A stretch of DNA of 64,000 nt from Lytechinus variegatus (Eukaryota; Echinodermata; Echinoidea; Temnopleuroida; Toxopneustidae), in contig NC_054750.1 of NCBI RefSeq assembly GCF_018143015.1, forward strand, positions 3,205,501-3,269,500, written 5' to 3'. The notes under the pieces are model-generated. The model was not told the origin of the DNA. It did no database searches and was given only the letters and a program-made list of their open reading frames with translations. A program made the position numbers and the translations under genes. Numbering within the stretch: position 1 is the stretch's first letter; each line of letters begins with the position of its first letter. Positions 36,246 through 49,160 of the stretch are shown piece after piece.

Positions 36246-39200
36246 TTAATCCTAGTTACTTAAAAAAATGATTCTAAATCCATTTATCTCGTAAAATATG
36301 ATGAGAAGCCTCATCTGTCCACAATTCCACAGTCGGTTCATATCTCGGTTAGATCCGTAAATTTGCTATTCGAACAAAGCTATCCGAGCAAGACCCTGGT
36401 AAAAATAATGTCACTTCTGTTTTTGTTGCACCGCAGCCTTCTGTCACATAACGCGAGGATGGTATAACCGATAATAAAGGAAACATTTTTTTGTGCAATT
36501 TTCAGTTTATAGTGGCTAACCTTATAGACCACAGAAATTACTCAATGGCCTCCACTTTATAATTGCCTGTCTGATTATTTTGGACGGGTCAACTTTGAAA
36601 TGGCAAAAACATTCTAAAACACATTTACTGTTTTATAACTTTTCCGCGCTAGAGATCTTTGACAGATCAATAGGGTTGCTACCGCGCTCATTCTGTTTAT
36701 ATATACTGTACAGAAATATTGGCCAATTTGACATCATTCCGAAAGACACCGAGAAATAGCTTGAATTATTGAGGAAATTCACATTATACAAGTTATAAAG
36801 TAGTTTTTGTTTCACTTTCAGCCGATTTTCGTAGTTAGATCATGGCTCTTTGATTCGTTATAGCCAAAGACCAACACGCATGACGGATGGCTGCTTATGT
36901 CTGCCGGAAAAGTTGTAAAGGAAGGCGTGTTGCGAGCTACGATCTCTCACAGAGTCAATTTGTCTACAATAAATATTTAATGAGCAAACTGCTAATGCCA
37001 TACCCCCAATTGTTCTTTTGTATTTTATTATGTCACATTAGGTTTATTCATTTTTTTTCCTTCAAGAACCAAAAAAATTGGAATGACAACTGGTTAAGTG
37101 CATTACATATTCAGAATCAATGCTGCAACTTATTTCATTACAAGGGAGACATATCTTTTTGTTTCCTTCCCTTCTTTATCTTACTGTAAGGTAAATCTTA
37201 TTATTTGTTCTTTTTTCCTACTGATGTTTCACTTTTAGCATTATTTGCATTTTAGTTTTCATCTTTTCCTAATATGTGTATTTTTCTCTTTATGCAGGAC
37301 CATTATGTGAAACAGCCTGCGAGCTGATAAATGTTTTATCCTGTTGAAAGAAGTTTTAATAAATAAATAAATATTCACACATGTATGAAAAAATGAAACA
37401 ATTTAAAAACATGAAAAAAGGAAAGTGGTGATGTGACATCATCTGTCCATGTAATGAATATTCATGCGACGTACATAATAACTGTTTTCACAATTTAAAT
37501 TTTTTAGCTATTTGTTATCATATTTTGATTTTCAACAATTTACTCTATTTTCAAGATATAAATAGTTTCAGCCCGTAGCATCCATTTGATTGTGATATCG
37601 TACAGTGGTAGAATACAAACAACATTACTTTATTGATCTTGAGTATTATGGTATCTTGTGTGAAGAGGCAATGACATTGAAATGGCTAAAAATCGAGAGT
37701 AGACACAATTGAATCATTAATGTAGATGAACATTTTTTAAAATATTTTTGTATGAATCAAAGCTGATTAATTATTTTTTTGTGTGTGGAATAGATCAATG
37801 TAAATGCATAAAAAAATATAGTTTGACTATTCATGATTCTTCTAAAAAATTGTATATATCTGTAATTTTCCTCTAAATATTGTGAAGACTGTTAAGCTGT
37901 TTATATATGTAGCTGTATTTTACTCCAGTAAGGACGATAAATTCGAAGTATGTTTAACATTCTAATGTCGATATTATTGCTTGACGGATGGCAATTGCCG
38001 ACAGCTAAGTAGAATAAAATAATTCATACCACAATACCATACAAAGTATGACAAATGATGCAATAAAGAGCGCAGACGTTTCCGTATTTTTCCACAAGTT
38101 GGTGACTTTGTTACCAGATTTATCTTGCCCTCGTCTCCGCTCGGGGCAATATAATATAGGGAAATATAAGTGGTATCTTTCTCAATGCTAGTCAATGTTA
38201 TAATTATTTACCCTTGACTCTAAATAGCTTATGTTAACATGAATAATCAGAGTTGTCCGCGACCAAATGATAAACTCTCGAGACGATCCAAATAATTATG
38301 ATGAATTGTGTGAATAACGACTTCGTCTTCATATACCATTTTGTGAAATCCTGTTTTGTCCTGCCTTATGAATGTATTCTATATTCGATATTGTTATTTA
38401 TTTACTCAAATATGTATTGTCTATTCCTTATAATCTGAAAAGTTGGTTCATTTATCAATAAATATGCATATATTGATATTCGATTTCACGTGAATGTAAA
38501 TACATTTTTGTGGGTGTGTACGTTCGTTTTTATATTATGTATACCCTATATGTATACCCTCACTGACCAATGATCAGTGATTACTTGAGCAAACTGTGAT
38601 AGTAAAGTAAAATTTATGTCTGAATAAATAATGCATGCCTTTATAGAACTAGATTTTTTAACGTATAAATATATAATAATTTACTCAGACCAATTCTTCC
38701 GTACTCCACTTAATCAACTACCAAATAAAGCTGATAGCGTTTTTTTTTCTGACGTTGTGACAATGATAAACGCAAATATTATTCTTGATTCTATGGCCAA
38801 TTTTAGGTATAGAGATGATAAATTTCCTTGACGTATAGCCATCAGAATTAACAGGAGTTTTATTCATCTGACAGGTGCCTAATCAAATTTGTATTTCTTT
38901 AAATGATTATGATAAGTCCAATCAAATGTTTCCAATAATTCTTTTGATTAAAAGAAACATTTCGCACTTTCAGCTTCTGTTCAACTGCAATTATCTTTTC
39001 AAATAAATCAGTTTTTTAAGAAGAGATTAAAAATACAATCTTTTATTCGAGATTAAAAATGGTAAACTGTTATGCAACATAAAATTTTATTCTATTTTTT
39101 ACTTTTTTGACATTAACAATTGGATATCTATTGAGTAATGTGATGCATTCAAGTTAGATAGGGAGTGGGCCAACTTCGGACCATCGAGTGTAACGTCAGA

Positions 39201-40773
39201 TCGGGGAATTGTGTCATCCAAAATTTTGCGAAAACAATCCCTTAACCAGCGTACACTACACGATCCGTTGCGATCTGCTTTTTAAAGAAATTTCAATTTT
39301 TCATATACACATTTCAACCTATAAAACCTGAAAGATCAAAGTTCCGGACGATGGGATGAAAATCAAAATCGAAATTCCAGTCTATTTCGAGCATCCCTAT
39401 AAGCAAATTCAATTACAAATCGTAAAAGCGTCATCTTTGGCTGAGACTTGGACTTAACTCTTACCACAAGGCTTGCATTGCAGCAGAGCAAAATTATGAT
39501 TTTAGCATTCCTAGCATTATGCCGAGCTTCAAATAAAAGGGTTTGACTTCTTTGTTTGAAAATCGCGTCGAATTTGGATCGTTTAGTGTGCGCCGGGCTA
39601 AAGTTTCAGAAATATCATGTAAATCGGACGGTGGTACTTATCTTAAGACTTACGATTTTATTAATTTCAATATCACTAAATTTCCGGCAACATCGGCCAA
39701 AGCCGACCCGACTATTCTTTTATTATCAAGAAGGTATATTTTCCAAATGTCAAACCCTTCTATTCAGAAATTAAGCATGCTCTTTTCACGAAAAATCGGG
39801 TTTACGTTGTGTTACCGACCCGTCATATTGGATTACAAGTCTAATTCCAAGGAATTAAAATGAATCCAAATCGGCTGACCATCCGAATGTTGGATTTGTT
39901 TTAAATATTTTTAATTACCTCTCAAATCTTAAAAGATTTGAACTGAAATCTGTTAGATTTATATTCAAATCTATAAGGTTAAAACTAAACCTAATATTCG
40001 GCTGATCACTATTCACAGCCGATCTGGAATTATCTTAACTCCTTAGAGTTAGAGTGTGGGTGTAAGTCAGTACCAAAATAATATAGATTTTTTCATTAAG
40101 TATACCCAACATGTGGAAAGGACCCAACATAGAAAGGACCCATAGAAAAGACTGTAGAACGCGCATTGCCCGAAATAATGACATAATTTGATAAAATGCA
40201 GTTCAAAATACATTATCTGGATGGCTTTCAAGCTTTTCTCCATCATGCGTGCATGTAAGTGCACCTCGTTTCATTTAGCTATTGTTCGTGCCCGTGCTTT
40301 TCACGTGAAGGCATTTAAACGGTATATACCAACTTAACATTGGAGCCTTTTTACCTAGCTTACGACTAGAACCTTGGAAATACTTTTATGAAATTAATAG
40401 CGATCTCATGATTTTTTTTTATTGCTAAGAGACTAGAAAATCTCAATGAAATGTTTTTTTAAAGATATTTTAGAGATCTCGTGCCCCAGATATCGCTTCC
40501 GCAATTTGCTTCATCACATTGTCTCAACAGATATAGTATATTTTCTTTCCCTGTGTTCTTCTAAGTGGATCGGAGAAAATAAAGTGTGCTTGTGCAAAAA
40601 GCTGTGTGTGTGAGTATGTGGGAGTGTGTTTGTTTGTGTGTGTGAGAGAGATTTGCATCTATATAATCACTTGGATAGTCAGCATCTGGGGTTATTCTCA
40701 ATCACGTCATCTCAGAGACGTGAGGATTTGTTCGATTCGTGTAATATTTCAGTGTCGATTGCCCAAAATTGAC
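36246..40773. other. intergenic spacer between the two GPCR genes; no gene seen
   Basis: AT-rich throughout, with an AATAAATAAATAAAT run near 37358-37373 and a GT-rich run at 40601-40645 just upstream of GPCR 2. An imperfect inverted stretch lies near 39860-40025 (CGGCTGA motifs). No coding frame with a recognisable domain was found on either strand. Confidence 0.5.
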
Positions 40774-41676
40774 ATGGAGGGTCTTAATACCCGAAATGCT
40801 TCAGAACCGACAATTTATTCGACAATGCAAATTCAAGATTATTACGAAAACTCAACAGAGATAACCTTTGAGGCCACAATTCCTGAGCTTAGATCTCGCT
40901 CAGTGAACATCCACGGGATCCTATGGCCTATCCTCTTTACAGTTCTCATCATCTTCGCAAACTCTTTAAGTTTCTTGGCCTTCTGCCTCGAGAAACGTCT
41001 CCGAACATACAACAACTACTTCATCATTAACTTAACCATCCTCGACCTTATAATCGGTGTGTTTCTCATCCCGACTGTTGTCCACACACACATCGGTTAC
41101 TACCCGTTCTCTCATGATGTCTGCAAGGTGACTTCGGCTATCCGGTCGGGCATTCTCAACGCCTCGAACCTCGCTGTTGTCGTGATCTGCGCTGATCGAC
41201 ATCGGGCCACCTACGACCCCATCAACCATTTCATGTCAAGAAGTAAACAAACGGCCGTGATCAAAAACACGATCCCTTGGATTGTATCATTCATATTTTG
41301 GTTCCTCTACATCACCACCCCGGAGTACATCCTTGGGTTCGATAATGGTCGACACTGCCTCCGCTGGTACACCTTAACACCCCTTCTAGACATTATCCCA
41401 TTCATCACGATCTTTTACCTACCATTCACCATCGTCGCTGTACTCTATTTCAGAATCGTCGCTAAAATTCAAACCACTCTTGGATCAAAGAATGTCCAAA
41501 GAAAGTTTGCCATGAAGGATGTAAGCAAGGAAAAGATCAAGGTGGACTTGCCCCACGATGACATGACGTCCGCAGTCAGTACTGTCACCATAAATGTAGA
41601 CCTCTCGTCCGATAATCTTGGTCAGGAACCAAAGATGAACAACGGAAATGCTGTCAACAAACCAAAGAAAGCGACA
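40774..41676 (+). CDS. GPCR 2 exon 1 (N-terminus to ICL3)
   Basis: 301 codons covering TM1-TM5 and a lysine-rich third loop. The strong donor ACA|GTAAGT follows at 41677. The open frame continues past it into the intron to 41880, but homology with GPCR 1 supports splicing here. Confidence 0.92.
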
Positions 41677-42300
41677 GTAAGTATAGTTCCACAGTTTCCA
41701 ATGCTTCGAACATTTACTTTGGAAATTCATGAAAACATTTTTTTTTCTTCTTGGAAAGCCCCACGAACTAAAAAAAAGCCTAAGTTATATTCATTAAAAA
41801 CATCTTCATCTTCGACAGAACAGGTAAAAAAAAATTTTTTTTTGGAAGACTTAATGTGGCATTTAAAGTGTAATCTGTAACATTTATAGTAAAAATTGTG
41901 AATTTTCACTCGCTTTTCCTTTCCCCTTGGTAGTGACGTCAGCAGGCACTCAATTTGTAGTGAATTTAAAGTGAACGAACTAATATTTCTTACAAATTTT
42001 ACTTTAAAAGGATGAAATTCACTCAACATCAAGTGAAAGTCACTCTGATTCTAATTAGTGAACTTAATTCACTACCTCCGGTGAGTGAATTATTCACTCG
42101 ACTTTTTGGAGTAATATATTTTTTTCATTTCACGGATTTGTATATTTTCCTCCTTTCTATAGTATTTTTATTCTATTTGGCCTTTGGATGAGAATGAAGG
42201 CATTATCCACTCCACCGGTCATTCCATTTAAAATCAAATTCACATTTATTTCCTTCGAGTAACCTGGAAAAGTTTGTGTGGATATGAAATAATTAATAAC

Positions 42301-42332
<32 letters not shown>

Positions 42333-43004
42333 TGGCATTTATATAGTGCCATCTATCTAGAAATATTCTAGAAATATTTTATTCCGAGGCGCGTTGCTAT
42401 TATTATTACCCCGGCTTTAGCTCGAGCTGCCTTTTAGCGCTCATGCATTCAAGGAATTAATCCTGCCGGGTACCCATTCACCTCACCTGGGTCGAGTACA
42501 GCACGATGTGGATAAATTTCTTGCTGAAGGAAATTACGCCATGCCTGGGATTCGAACCCATGACCCTCTGTTTCAAAGTCAGACCACAACGCTCCATTAT
42601 ACGCTATATCGTAGGTATATCACAATTACTTCAATTACATTGAATAATTTACTTATTTTAGCCCTCGGACTAAATATAATAACACTGTTAATGGTTAATA
42701 TTTATTCTGTACTATGTCTCTGAAACAGATAAAGCGTGAATCCGCAAACGAAACGCGTAAGGCCACAAGGACGCTCCTCTTCATCGTCGTTGCTTTCGTC
42801 GTGTCATGGCTTCCCCAGAGTATCATCATGCTCATCTACTCCATCGAACCCGTGCTCGTCGTGCCAGGACTACCACGACCCGGTAGACTTTTCTTCTTGT
42901 GGATGACGTATCTTAACAGCCTACTCAATCCAATATCGTATGCCGTGTCGCAGCCGTTGTTCAGATCAACCATACTGAACATTCTGTTATGCAGACGTAA
43001 TTAA
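40774..43004 (+). CDS. class A GPCR 2, paralogue of GPCR 1
   Basis: Two exons, 40774-41676 and 42729-43004, join in phase 0 to give 392 aa. The start MEGLNTRNAS was chosen because the longer frame upstream translates a GT microsatellite. Landmarks: D91 (2.50), C117 (3.25), DRH 141-143, P217 (5.50) in FYLPF, SWLP, and NSLLNPISYAVSQPLF in TM7. The TYNNYFIINL and ICADRHRATYDPINHF blocks are shared with GPCR 1. Position 3.32 is Arg124, differing from both amine receptors (Asp) and GPCR 1 (Gln). The N-terminus has NAS and NST glycosylation motifs. It arose by tandem duplication on the same strand; the two have diverged well beyond the nearby segmental duplication. Confidence 0.93.
41890..42110. 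repeat. AGTGAATT/AATTCACT-rich element
   Basis: Dense inverted copies of GTGAATT and AATTCACT over about 220 bases, resembling a MITE built from short inverted units. No ends resolved. Confidence 0.4.
42305..42605 (-). mobile_element. tRNA-derived SINE, near full length
   Basis: Minus strand: a tRNA-like head with B box GGTTCGAATCC, then the body GGCGTAATTTCCTTCAGCAA and GTGAATGGGTACCCGGCAGG. It ends in ATATAAATGCCAATTATT and an (ATT)n tail. The D-arm part of the head is degenerate. It sits in the GPCR 2 intron. Confidence 0.75.
42729..43004 (+). CDS. GPCR 2 exon 2 (TM6-TM7)
   Basis: The acceptor GAAACAG| precedes IKRESANETRKATRTLL. Encodes TM6, TM7 and a short tail ending LLCRRN. Same phase and position as GPCR 1 exon 2. 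Confidence 0.93.
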   Translation: MKRESANETRKATRTLLFIVVAFVVSWLPQSIIMLIYSIEPVLVVPGLPRPGRLFFLWMTYLNSLLNPISYAVSQPLFRSTILNILLCRRN

Positions 43005-43061
43005 TCATTTGGACCAACGTCACGCAAGTTTACCATTGGGCGTACCCAATCAAAAGATCCT

Positions 43062-43722
43062 TACAAGGCAAGTCCACTGCAACAAAAAGTTGATTCGAAT
43101 GAATAGAGGAAAATCCAACAAGCATAACACTGAAAATTTCATTAAAAAATTAATGTATAATAAGAAATTTATGGCATTTTTTTTAGTTTCGCTTTATCTC
43201 ACAAAACAGTTTTATGCACATTATGGGGCCCGTAACACAAAGCTCGGCAACTATTGATTGCTTTGACTACAATGTACAATAAAAATGCTACGGGACTCTG
43301 TTCGGTATGCAAATGAGGGGACCGGTGATGTCGCCCGCTCACTATTTTTTTTTGCATTTTGTTTAAATATGAAATATTCTAATTTCCTTTTTATTGTCTT
43401 GTGAAACAAATTTTTTATTCTTCTCTAAGCGTGTGGGATTACCATTGTTTTAACATCTTAATATGGTTCAGTTGTTCCGTATTGTCACATCTGTGAAAAT
43501 TGAAATATTGTATAATTCAAAGGATGAAAAATAAGAATAGGGAGTGAGGAGCAAAGCTTGTCCATATAGCCTTGTGAAAAATAAGCGAAATTTTGATATG
43601 TCATGAATTTCTTATTTTACATTCGATTTTGATGAAATTTTCGGAGTTATGCTTTGAATTTTTCTCCATTGATTCAAATCACCATTTTTTTTTTTGGGGG
43701 GGTAGACTTGACCTTTGAGGGC
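43062..43722. mobile_element. foldback element related to 27494-28080
   Basis: Shares AGTCCACTGCAACAAAAAGT and AACACTGAAAATTTCATT, with the inverted counterpart AGACTTGACCTTTGAG at the right. A segment near 43224-43300 (GGGGCCCGTAACACAAAGC) looks like a further insertion. Confidence 0.6.
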
Positions 43723-44193
43723 AATTCACAATGATTACTGAACTGAATTCATTACCAAATAATGTAAAAATACATTGATTCAGGGCAAGGGCGCCGGAAG
43801 CGGGGGGGGGGCAGGGGGGCACTTGCCCCCCCCCCCCCCAAATAAATTTTTTGGGGGGCAAAACAAGTTTTCCCCCCCCCCAACGTGCCCCCCTAAAAGT
43901 AGAAAAAATAAAAATTATTTAAGGACAAAAGTAAACGATGAAGGTACTTTTCTACCTAAAAATTGTCATTTCCATTATCAAAACCGAAAAAATTTCGCCC
44001 CTGACGGGACAATTACATATCATAGTAAGCCTCGCGTCTATTTGCGAACATATCCATCCTTGAAACATAACTTGGATAAGTCCCTTTCCATCTTATTACA
44101 GTGTGATAACGTTTAATCTTTTAATAAATACATTTCAGAATAAAACCGAATGGCAAATTGAAAGTGGTATGCATGCTGGCTATGTCGGCTCAC
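43723..44193. other. no gene seen; poly-G/poly-C low complexity
   Basis: G and C homopolymer runs at 43801-43885. The glycine/proline-rich frame across them is an artefact. Confidence 0.5.
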
Positions 44194-44750
44194 CCCGGGG
44201 GGGGGGGGGCTACTTCCATAGACGAGTGGATACCATGCGCGACCATGGGGTCTCGAAAAGCACCCTAAACACGTAATTTCCATATTCTGAAAATGCACCC
44301 CTTAACAAGTATTGGCGTGTGAAACCCTACCCTTAACAATTATTGGAAACAAAACGATACTCTTGGCAAATATTCCCTGAAATGAACCCCTAAACAAGTA
44401 CAGGAATGTTTTAATGTTACGGGTCCTTCGGTCGTCGGTTTTACCTTATTTGGTTTAGTACGACCCACCTTCTACACCTCGCGCAAATCGGACTCTAAAC
44501 ACAAAGTGTTGGGGCAAAAAGGACATCCTTTATAAAACATTTTAATTTTGTTTTATCATCCCCGCAAATTCGACCCTAAACACGTAATTTTCCTAGCGAA
44601 ATAGATACCCTTTTTTCATTAATTTTGTGTTTTTGACACCCTTATCACGTTACATACGTAACGTGCCCTATCGTGAAAAAGACATCCTTTTTACGTGTTT
44701 TTTTTGGTCGCGCGTGGTATCCACTCGTCAATGTAAGTGCCCCCCCCCCC
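44194..44750. mobile_element. CCCGGGGG-ended hAT MITE, copy 2
   Basis: Full-length family member lacking the nested MITE seen in 25461-26246, so it documents that MITE's empty site. Includes ACGTTACATACGTAACGT and terminal GTCGCGCGTGGTATCCACTC. Target duplication imperfect. Confidence 0.8.
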
Positions 44751-44885
44751 GTGCGGCTAACAAACGTGCGGCCGCCCAGAAAAGCTCAGACAGGACCCGA
44801 TATCACTAACGCGCGTGAACGCTATAGTTACTCGAGGAACATAATGGAAACCAGAAACCATAACCACATTTCTTGAAAATGTGTG

Positions 44886-45065
44886 TAGTTCTGAAAATGA
44901 CTGTAAAACAGAAAAGGTTAAAGAGTTAAAGAGGCTTGAATAGTTGGATTGTTGGATAAATGAGAAGATTCTAGCTTGACGTGCCAAGCAGAAGTATTCA
45001 TCTATCAACTACTCAAGCCTCTTCAACACTTCAACCTTTTCTGGTTTACTGTCTTTTTCAGTACT
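44886..45065. mobile_element. small foldback MITE
   Basis: Left arm containing CAGAAAAGGTTAAAGAGTTA and GAGGCTTGAATAGTTG is inverse to the right arm CAACTACTCAAGCCTC with CTTCAACCTTTTCTGG. Arms about 60 bases. Confidence 0.6.
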
Positions 45066-45187
45066 ACGCTTATTTAAACAAATAAAAAATACTCGACTAT
45101 CAACTGTTCACTTTCTCCTCTATCAACTATACTTCTTCCTCTATCCACTCTACATAATGTTACATAATGTACATTATGATCTGCGGT

Positions 45188-45991
45188 CCCGGGGGGCCAC
45201 TTCCATTCACGAGTGGACACCATGCGCGACCATGGGGTCTCGAAAAGCACCCTAAACACGTAATTTCCATATTCTGAAAAAGCACCCCTTAACAAGTATT
45301 GGCGTGTGAAACCCTACCCTTAACAAGTATTGGAAACAAAACGATACTATTGGCAAATAATCCCTGAAATGAACCCCTAAACAAGTACAAGAATGTTTTA
45401 TTGTTACGGGTCCTTCGGTCGTCGGCTTTACCTATTTGGTTTAGTACGACCCCACCTTCTACACCTCGCGCAAATCGGACTCTTAACACGAAGTGTTGGG
45501 ACAAAAAGGACATCCTTTACAAAACATTTTAATTTTGTTTGATCATCCCCGCAAATTCGACCCTAAACACGTAATTTTCCTAGCGAAATAGATACCCTTT
45601 TTCATTATTTTTGCGTTTTTGACACCCTTATCACGTTACGTACGTAACGTGCCCTATCGTGAAAAGGACATCCTTTTTACGTGTTTTTTTGGTCGCGCAT
45701 GGTATCCACTCGTCAATGTAAGTGGCCCCCCGGGCTCTAAACACGAAGTGTTGGGGCAAAAAGGACATCATTTATAAGACTTTTGAAGTTTGTTTTATCA
45801 TCCCCGCAAATTCGACCCTAAACACGTAATTTTCCTAGCGAAATAGATACCCTATTTTCATTATTTTTGTGTTTTTGACACCCTTTTCACGTTACGTACG
45901 TAACGTGCCCTATCGTGAAAAAGACATCCTTTTTACGTGTTTTTTTGGTCGCGCATGGTATCCACTCGTCAATGTAAGTGGCCCCTCCGGG
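45188..45991. mobile_element. CCCGGGGG-ended hAT MITE with internal partial duplication
   Basis: A full element (45188-45734) is followed directly by an extra copy of its right half (45735-45991). The whole is flanked by one perfect 8-bp duplication TCTGCGGT (45180-45187 and 45992-45999), so it inserted, or was duplicated after insertion, as one unit. Confidence 0.85.
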
Positions 45992-45999
45992 TCTGCGGT

Positions 46000-46667
46000 A
46001 GTTTGTTAATCAGTTCATGACTATTTACAAATGAATATTGCCTGGAATTTGATATTCATCATTTCCTAGTTATGGTCACATTTTCCCCAGAAAATATGTA
46101 AAGAAAAAAGAAGATTTTGAAGGAGTCATCCAAAATTGCTTTCCAGCCATACAAAACATGCAAAAGGAAAAACATAAATCGAGTAATGTTTTAAACTTTG
46201 ATTTTCAGAAAAGTTTTAAATTATTAGACAATTAAGCTTGTCATATTTCTTTTTCCTCCAGTTACAAAATATGAAACGTATTGCCCATGCATGGATAATC
46301 AATGCTGATGTCAGAAATGATTTGCATAGAATGGGAACTAAAGTGATTATCGATGTCTGCCACGTCAGAACAGTATGACATTTTGAATTTGAAAAGACAT
46401 TCATTAGAATTTCTTTTGTTTCTGTCGTTACGCTTCTTCTGCTTAATACACTCCTTGTTCTGACAGGAATTACTTGAAACTTATGATGATTGTGCTCTCT
46501 CGCGTCGTCCGTGTATGTAAATATACATGAATAAATGCTTCTGAAAGGATATTGCATGAAAAATGTAATTTCTGGTATTTTGAGTCAATATAAGCGTAAA
46601 TGAAAACCACATTCCGAAGCGATTGTTTTGCGCGTAGATTTCATAGGTTCTCATGAATTATACTATA
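46000..46667. other. no gene seen
   Basis: Spacer; short frames without domains. Confidence 0.4.
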
Positions 46668-47487
46668 CAGTGCGTCCCAGAATAAACGAAACCGAGATTT
46701 AGCGATCATTTATCATAACTTAATCTTAAATAAAATGGACAAATGACCTACCAATTTAAAGCTTAGAATCTCCTCTTTCGTCTGATATTACTTAGGTTAT
46801 TTCCTATTCACGCATGAGTGAGCAAAAACAATTTGAAGAAAGGATACCAAAAACTCATTTGGCGGGGGGTATCTGGGTTTCCAAAAGAAAACCACATTTC
46901 TGAAATGTTCAATATCTGCTCTTTAATTTGGTACCTAAATCACAGAAAAAGGTCAAGAAATAAAAAAGTTCTGGTCATTTGAAATAAGGCTTGTATTTTT
47001 AAAATTTCATGAGATAAACGTGTTTTCACCGGTTTCCCACAGAAGCTTTCGCATGGTGAACAAAAGATTTAATGCATGGCTGATCGTCAACAAAACAGAG
47101 TGTCGAGTGAGTTTGAAAGCCAGCCTGGAGAACCTCTTCATTTTATGAAATTATTGAAATTCAAGCCTTATTTCAAATGACCAGAACTTTGTTATTTCTT
47201 GACCATTTTCTGTAATTTAGGTATCAAATTAAAGAGGAGATATTGAACTTTTCAAAAATGTGGTTTTCTTTTTGAAACCCAGATAGCCCCCGCCAAATGA
47301 GTTTTTGATATCCTTTCTTCAAATTGTATTTGCTCACTCATGCGTGAATGAGAAATAATCTAAGTAATATCAGATGAAAGAGGAGATTCTAAGCTTTAAA
47401 TTGGTAGGTCATTTGTCTATTTTATTTATGATTAAGTTATGATAAATGATCGCTAAATCTCGGTTTCGTTTTTTCTGGGACGCACTG
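46668..47487. mobile_element. 820-bp foldback element with TA target duplication
   Basis: The left end CAGTGCGTCCCAGAATAAAC and the right end TTTTTTCTGGGACGCACTG are inverted, and almost the whole element is palindromic. It is flanked by TA on both sides, consistent with a Tc1/mariner-type integration. No transposase. Confidence 0.8.
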
Positions 47488-47925
47488 TATAATATACATG
47501 TATAGAGAGTGTAGTCTTTCGTAGTGAATTCTATGTTTAATTCTCAAGAAATTTATTTTTGAATGCTCTTAGAAACGCAACTTTTATACTCCCTTTTTAC
47601 AAAAAGTCCTTACCGGGGGGGGGGGGGGGGGAGGTCCCACACCCTCTCCCGCTCGATCGCTTCCGTATCTCACGCTGTCAAAAATATTATGCCACATTCG
47701 GGATTTTGCCCCCCCAAAAAAACTGAAAGTGTTCCGGCGCGCCTGATACAGGGTAAATTGTCATATAAACTTCATTGGTAAAAGGACTTCACAGAAATAG
47801 CAAGTACTGCAAGTGGGACGTGGAGCCCCTATCCTACAATATATATAATCATAATTGATAGCATGAAATAACGTTTAAATAGTAAGTTAACAAATCATGC
47901 AAATGAATAGGTCTAGCATGTTACA
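47488..47925. other. no gene seen
   Basis: Spacer containing a G17-like run near 47616. Confidence 0.4.
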
Positions 47926-47926
47926 A

Positions 47927-49160
47927 CCGATAATTAGGACCTTTCGCAGTCCTCAAGGACGCTTGTATTAGGGTCCCCTAACACAAAAGTGAACGCTTAA
48001 TCATACACTTGATTTTTAAGATTGATTGTGCATTATAGTCAATAGAATCAAACGTAGAAAACTGCTCTACAATCAATGCTAAGCTTTGTGTTACAGGGGG
48101 GTTACAGGCCCTACAGATCTGCTTTTCGTGTGCAAAATCCTTTTCCGCGACACTCGCACCATACATGCATGTATATTACGACTGATGGCTGGAGATATTC
48201 GAAATGCAGGACTTGAAATAGATTATGGCATGGATAAGAAAGTGGGTTTTCAAACAAATCGAGTACATATTGAGTGAGGAAAAACTTACTGAATGAAGGC
48301 TTAGATATAGATCATTACAGTCCATCGAATCGATATTACATTTAATGTGGATTATTGGTGGATCACTGGCAATTGATTTCATGGGTCAGATCAACCTCTC
48401 CAGCCGAACATTTCGCATGCGTTGATATGTACACATCATATGCGATACCTTTGAACTCGTTTCCTTTTGTTTCTTTGTTTCTTTTGTTTACACCTTATAC
48501 ACAAACGATATGCCTCTCGCACACGACGTAATGGGCATTATGTTTTACATTCCCCAGAAATGGGGGATTAGATTCAAATTCCGGGGGGACCACTTCCGTT
48601 GATGAGTGGATACCAGGGAAGACCATGAGGTTTCGAAAAGTACCCGAAACAAGGGAAGCAATTCTTTTCCAGATTATGAAAATGCATCTCTTAACAAGTA
48701 TTTGGCTTGTGAAACACTACAAGTATTGGATATATATCCTTTTTTCCAGCATTATAAACATCGTTTTGACACCCTTATAACGTTACATAGGCCTATACGT
48801 AACGTACCTGCCCACTCTGTCACCTTTTACGCGTGGTTGCTCCTGGTATCCACTAATCAATGGATGTGGGCCCCCGGGCGGCCTCTCGAGCTCTAGGAGG
48901 AGTCAAATGTGGCTTTAGAAAGTCATCAATCGGATACATCACTGTTACCATAGTAGCAACCAGAATTTTGCACAAGAAACGCATATTGAATGTTTCCGTC
49001 GCAGATGCGAAACGAAAAAAAAATCTTACGTCACACAATCTACATTGCAGGACAGAATTTTACAACCATGATGACGGGCCCAAAAAGTCCCTTCCAAAAT
49101 CAACTACCGTTGTAAATAAGCGTGCGCGTCCTCAAACGAAAGGTCGGGAATGTCGCACCA
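47927..49160. repeat. duplicated block A, copy 2
   Basis: Counterpart of 20873-22098, same orientation. It lacks the flanking ACGTACGT arrays. Contains a degenerate CCGGGGG-type MITE at about 48582-48880. Confidence 0.8.

Larger units (their letters stand above)
41677..42728 (+). other. GPCR 2 intron
   Basis: About 1.05 kb with GT-AG ends, at the same ICL3 position as in GPCR 1. Contains an AGTGAATT-rich element and a SINE. Confidence 0.85.

Noticed and set aside
40606-40773. Upstream in-frame extension of GPCR 2
   Set aside because: It translates a GT-rich microsatellite into a Val/Cys-rich peptide unlike GPCR 1. The ATG at 40774 gives a normal glycosylated receptor N-terminus.
43775-44116. 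Gly/Pro-rich open frame
   Set aside because: Read through poly-G and poly-C runs, with no domain.
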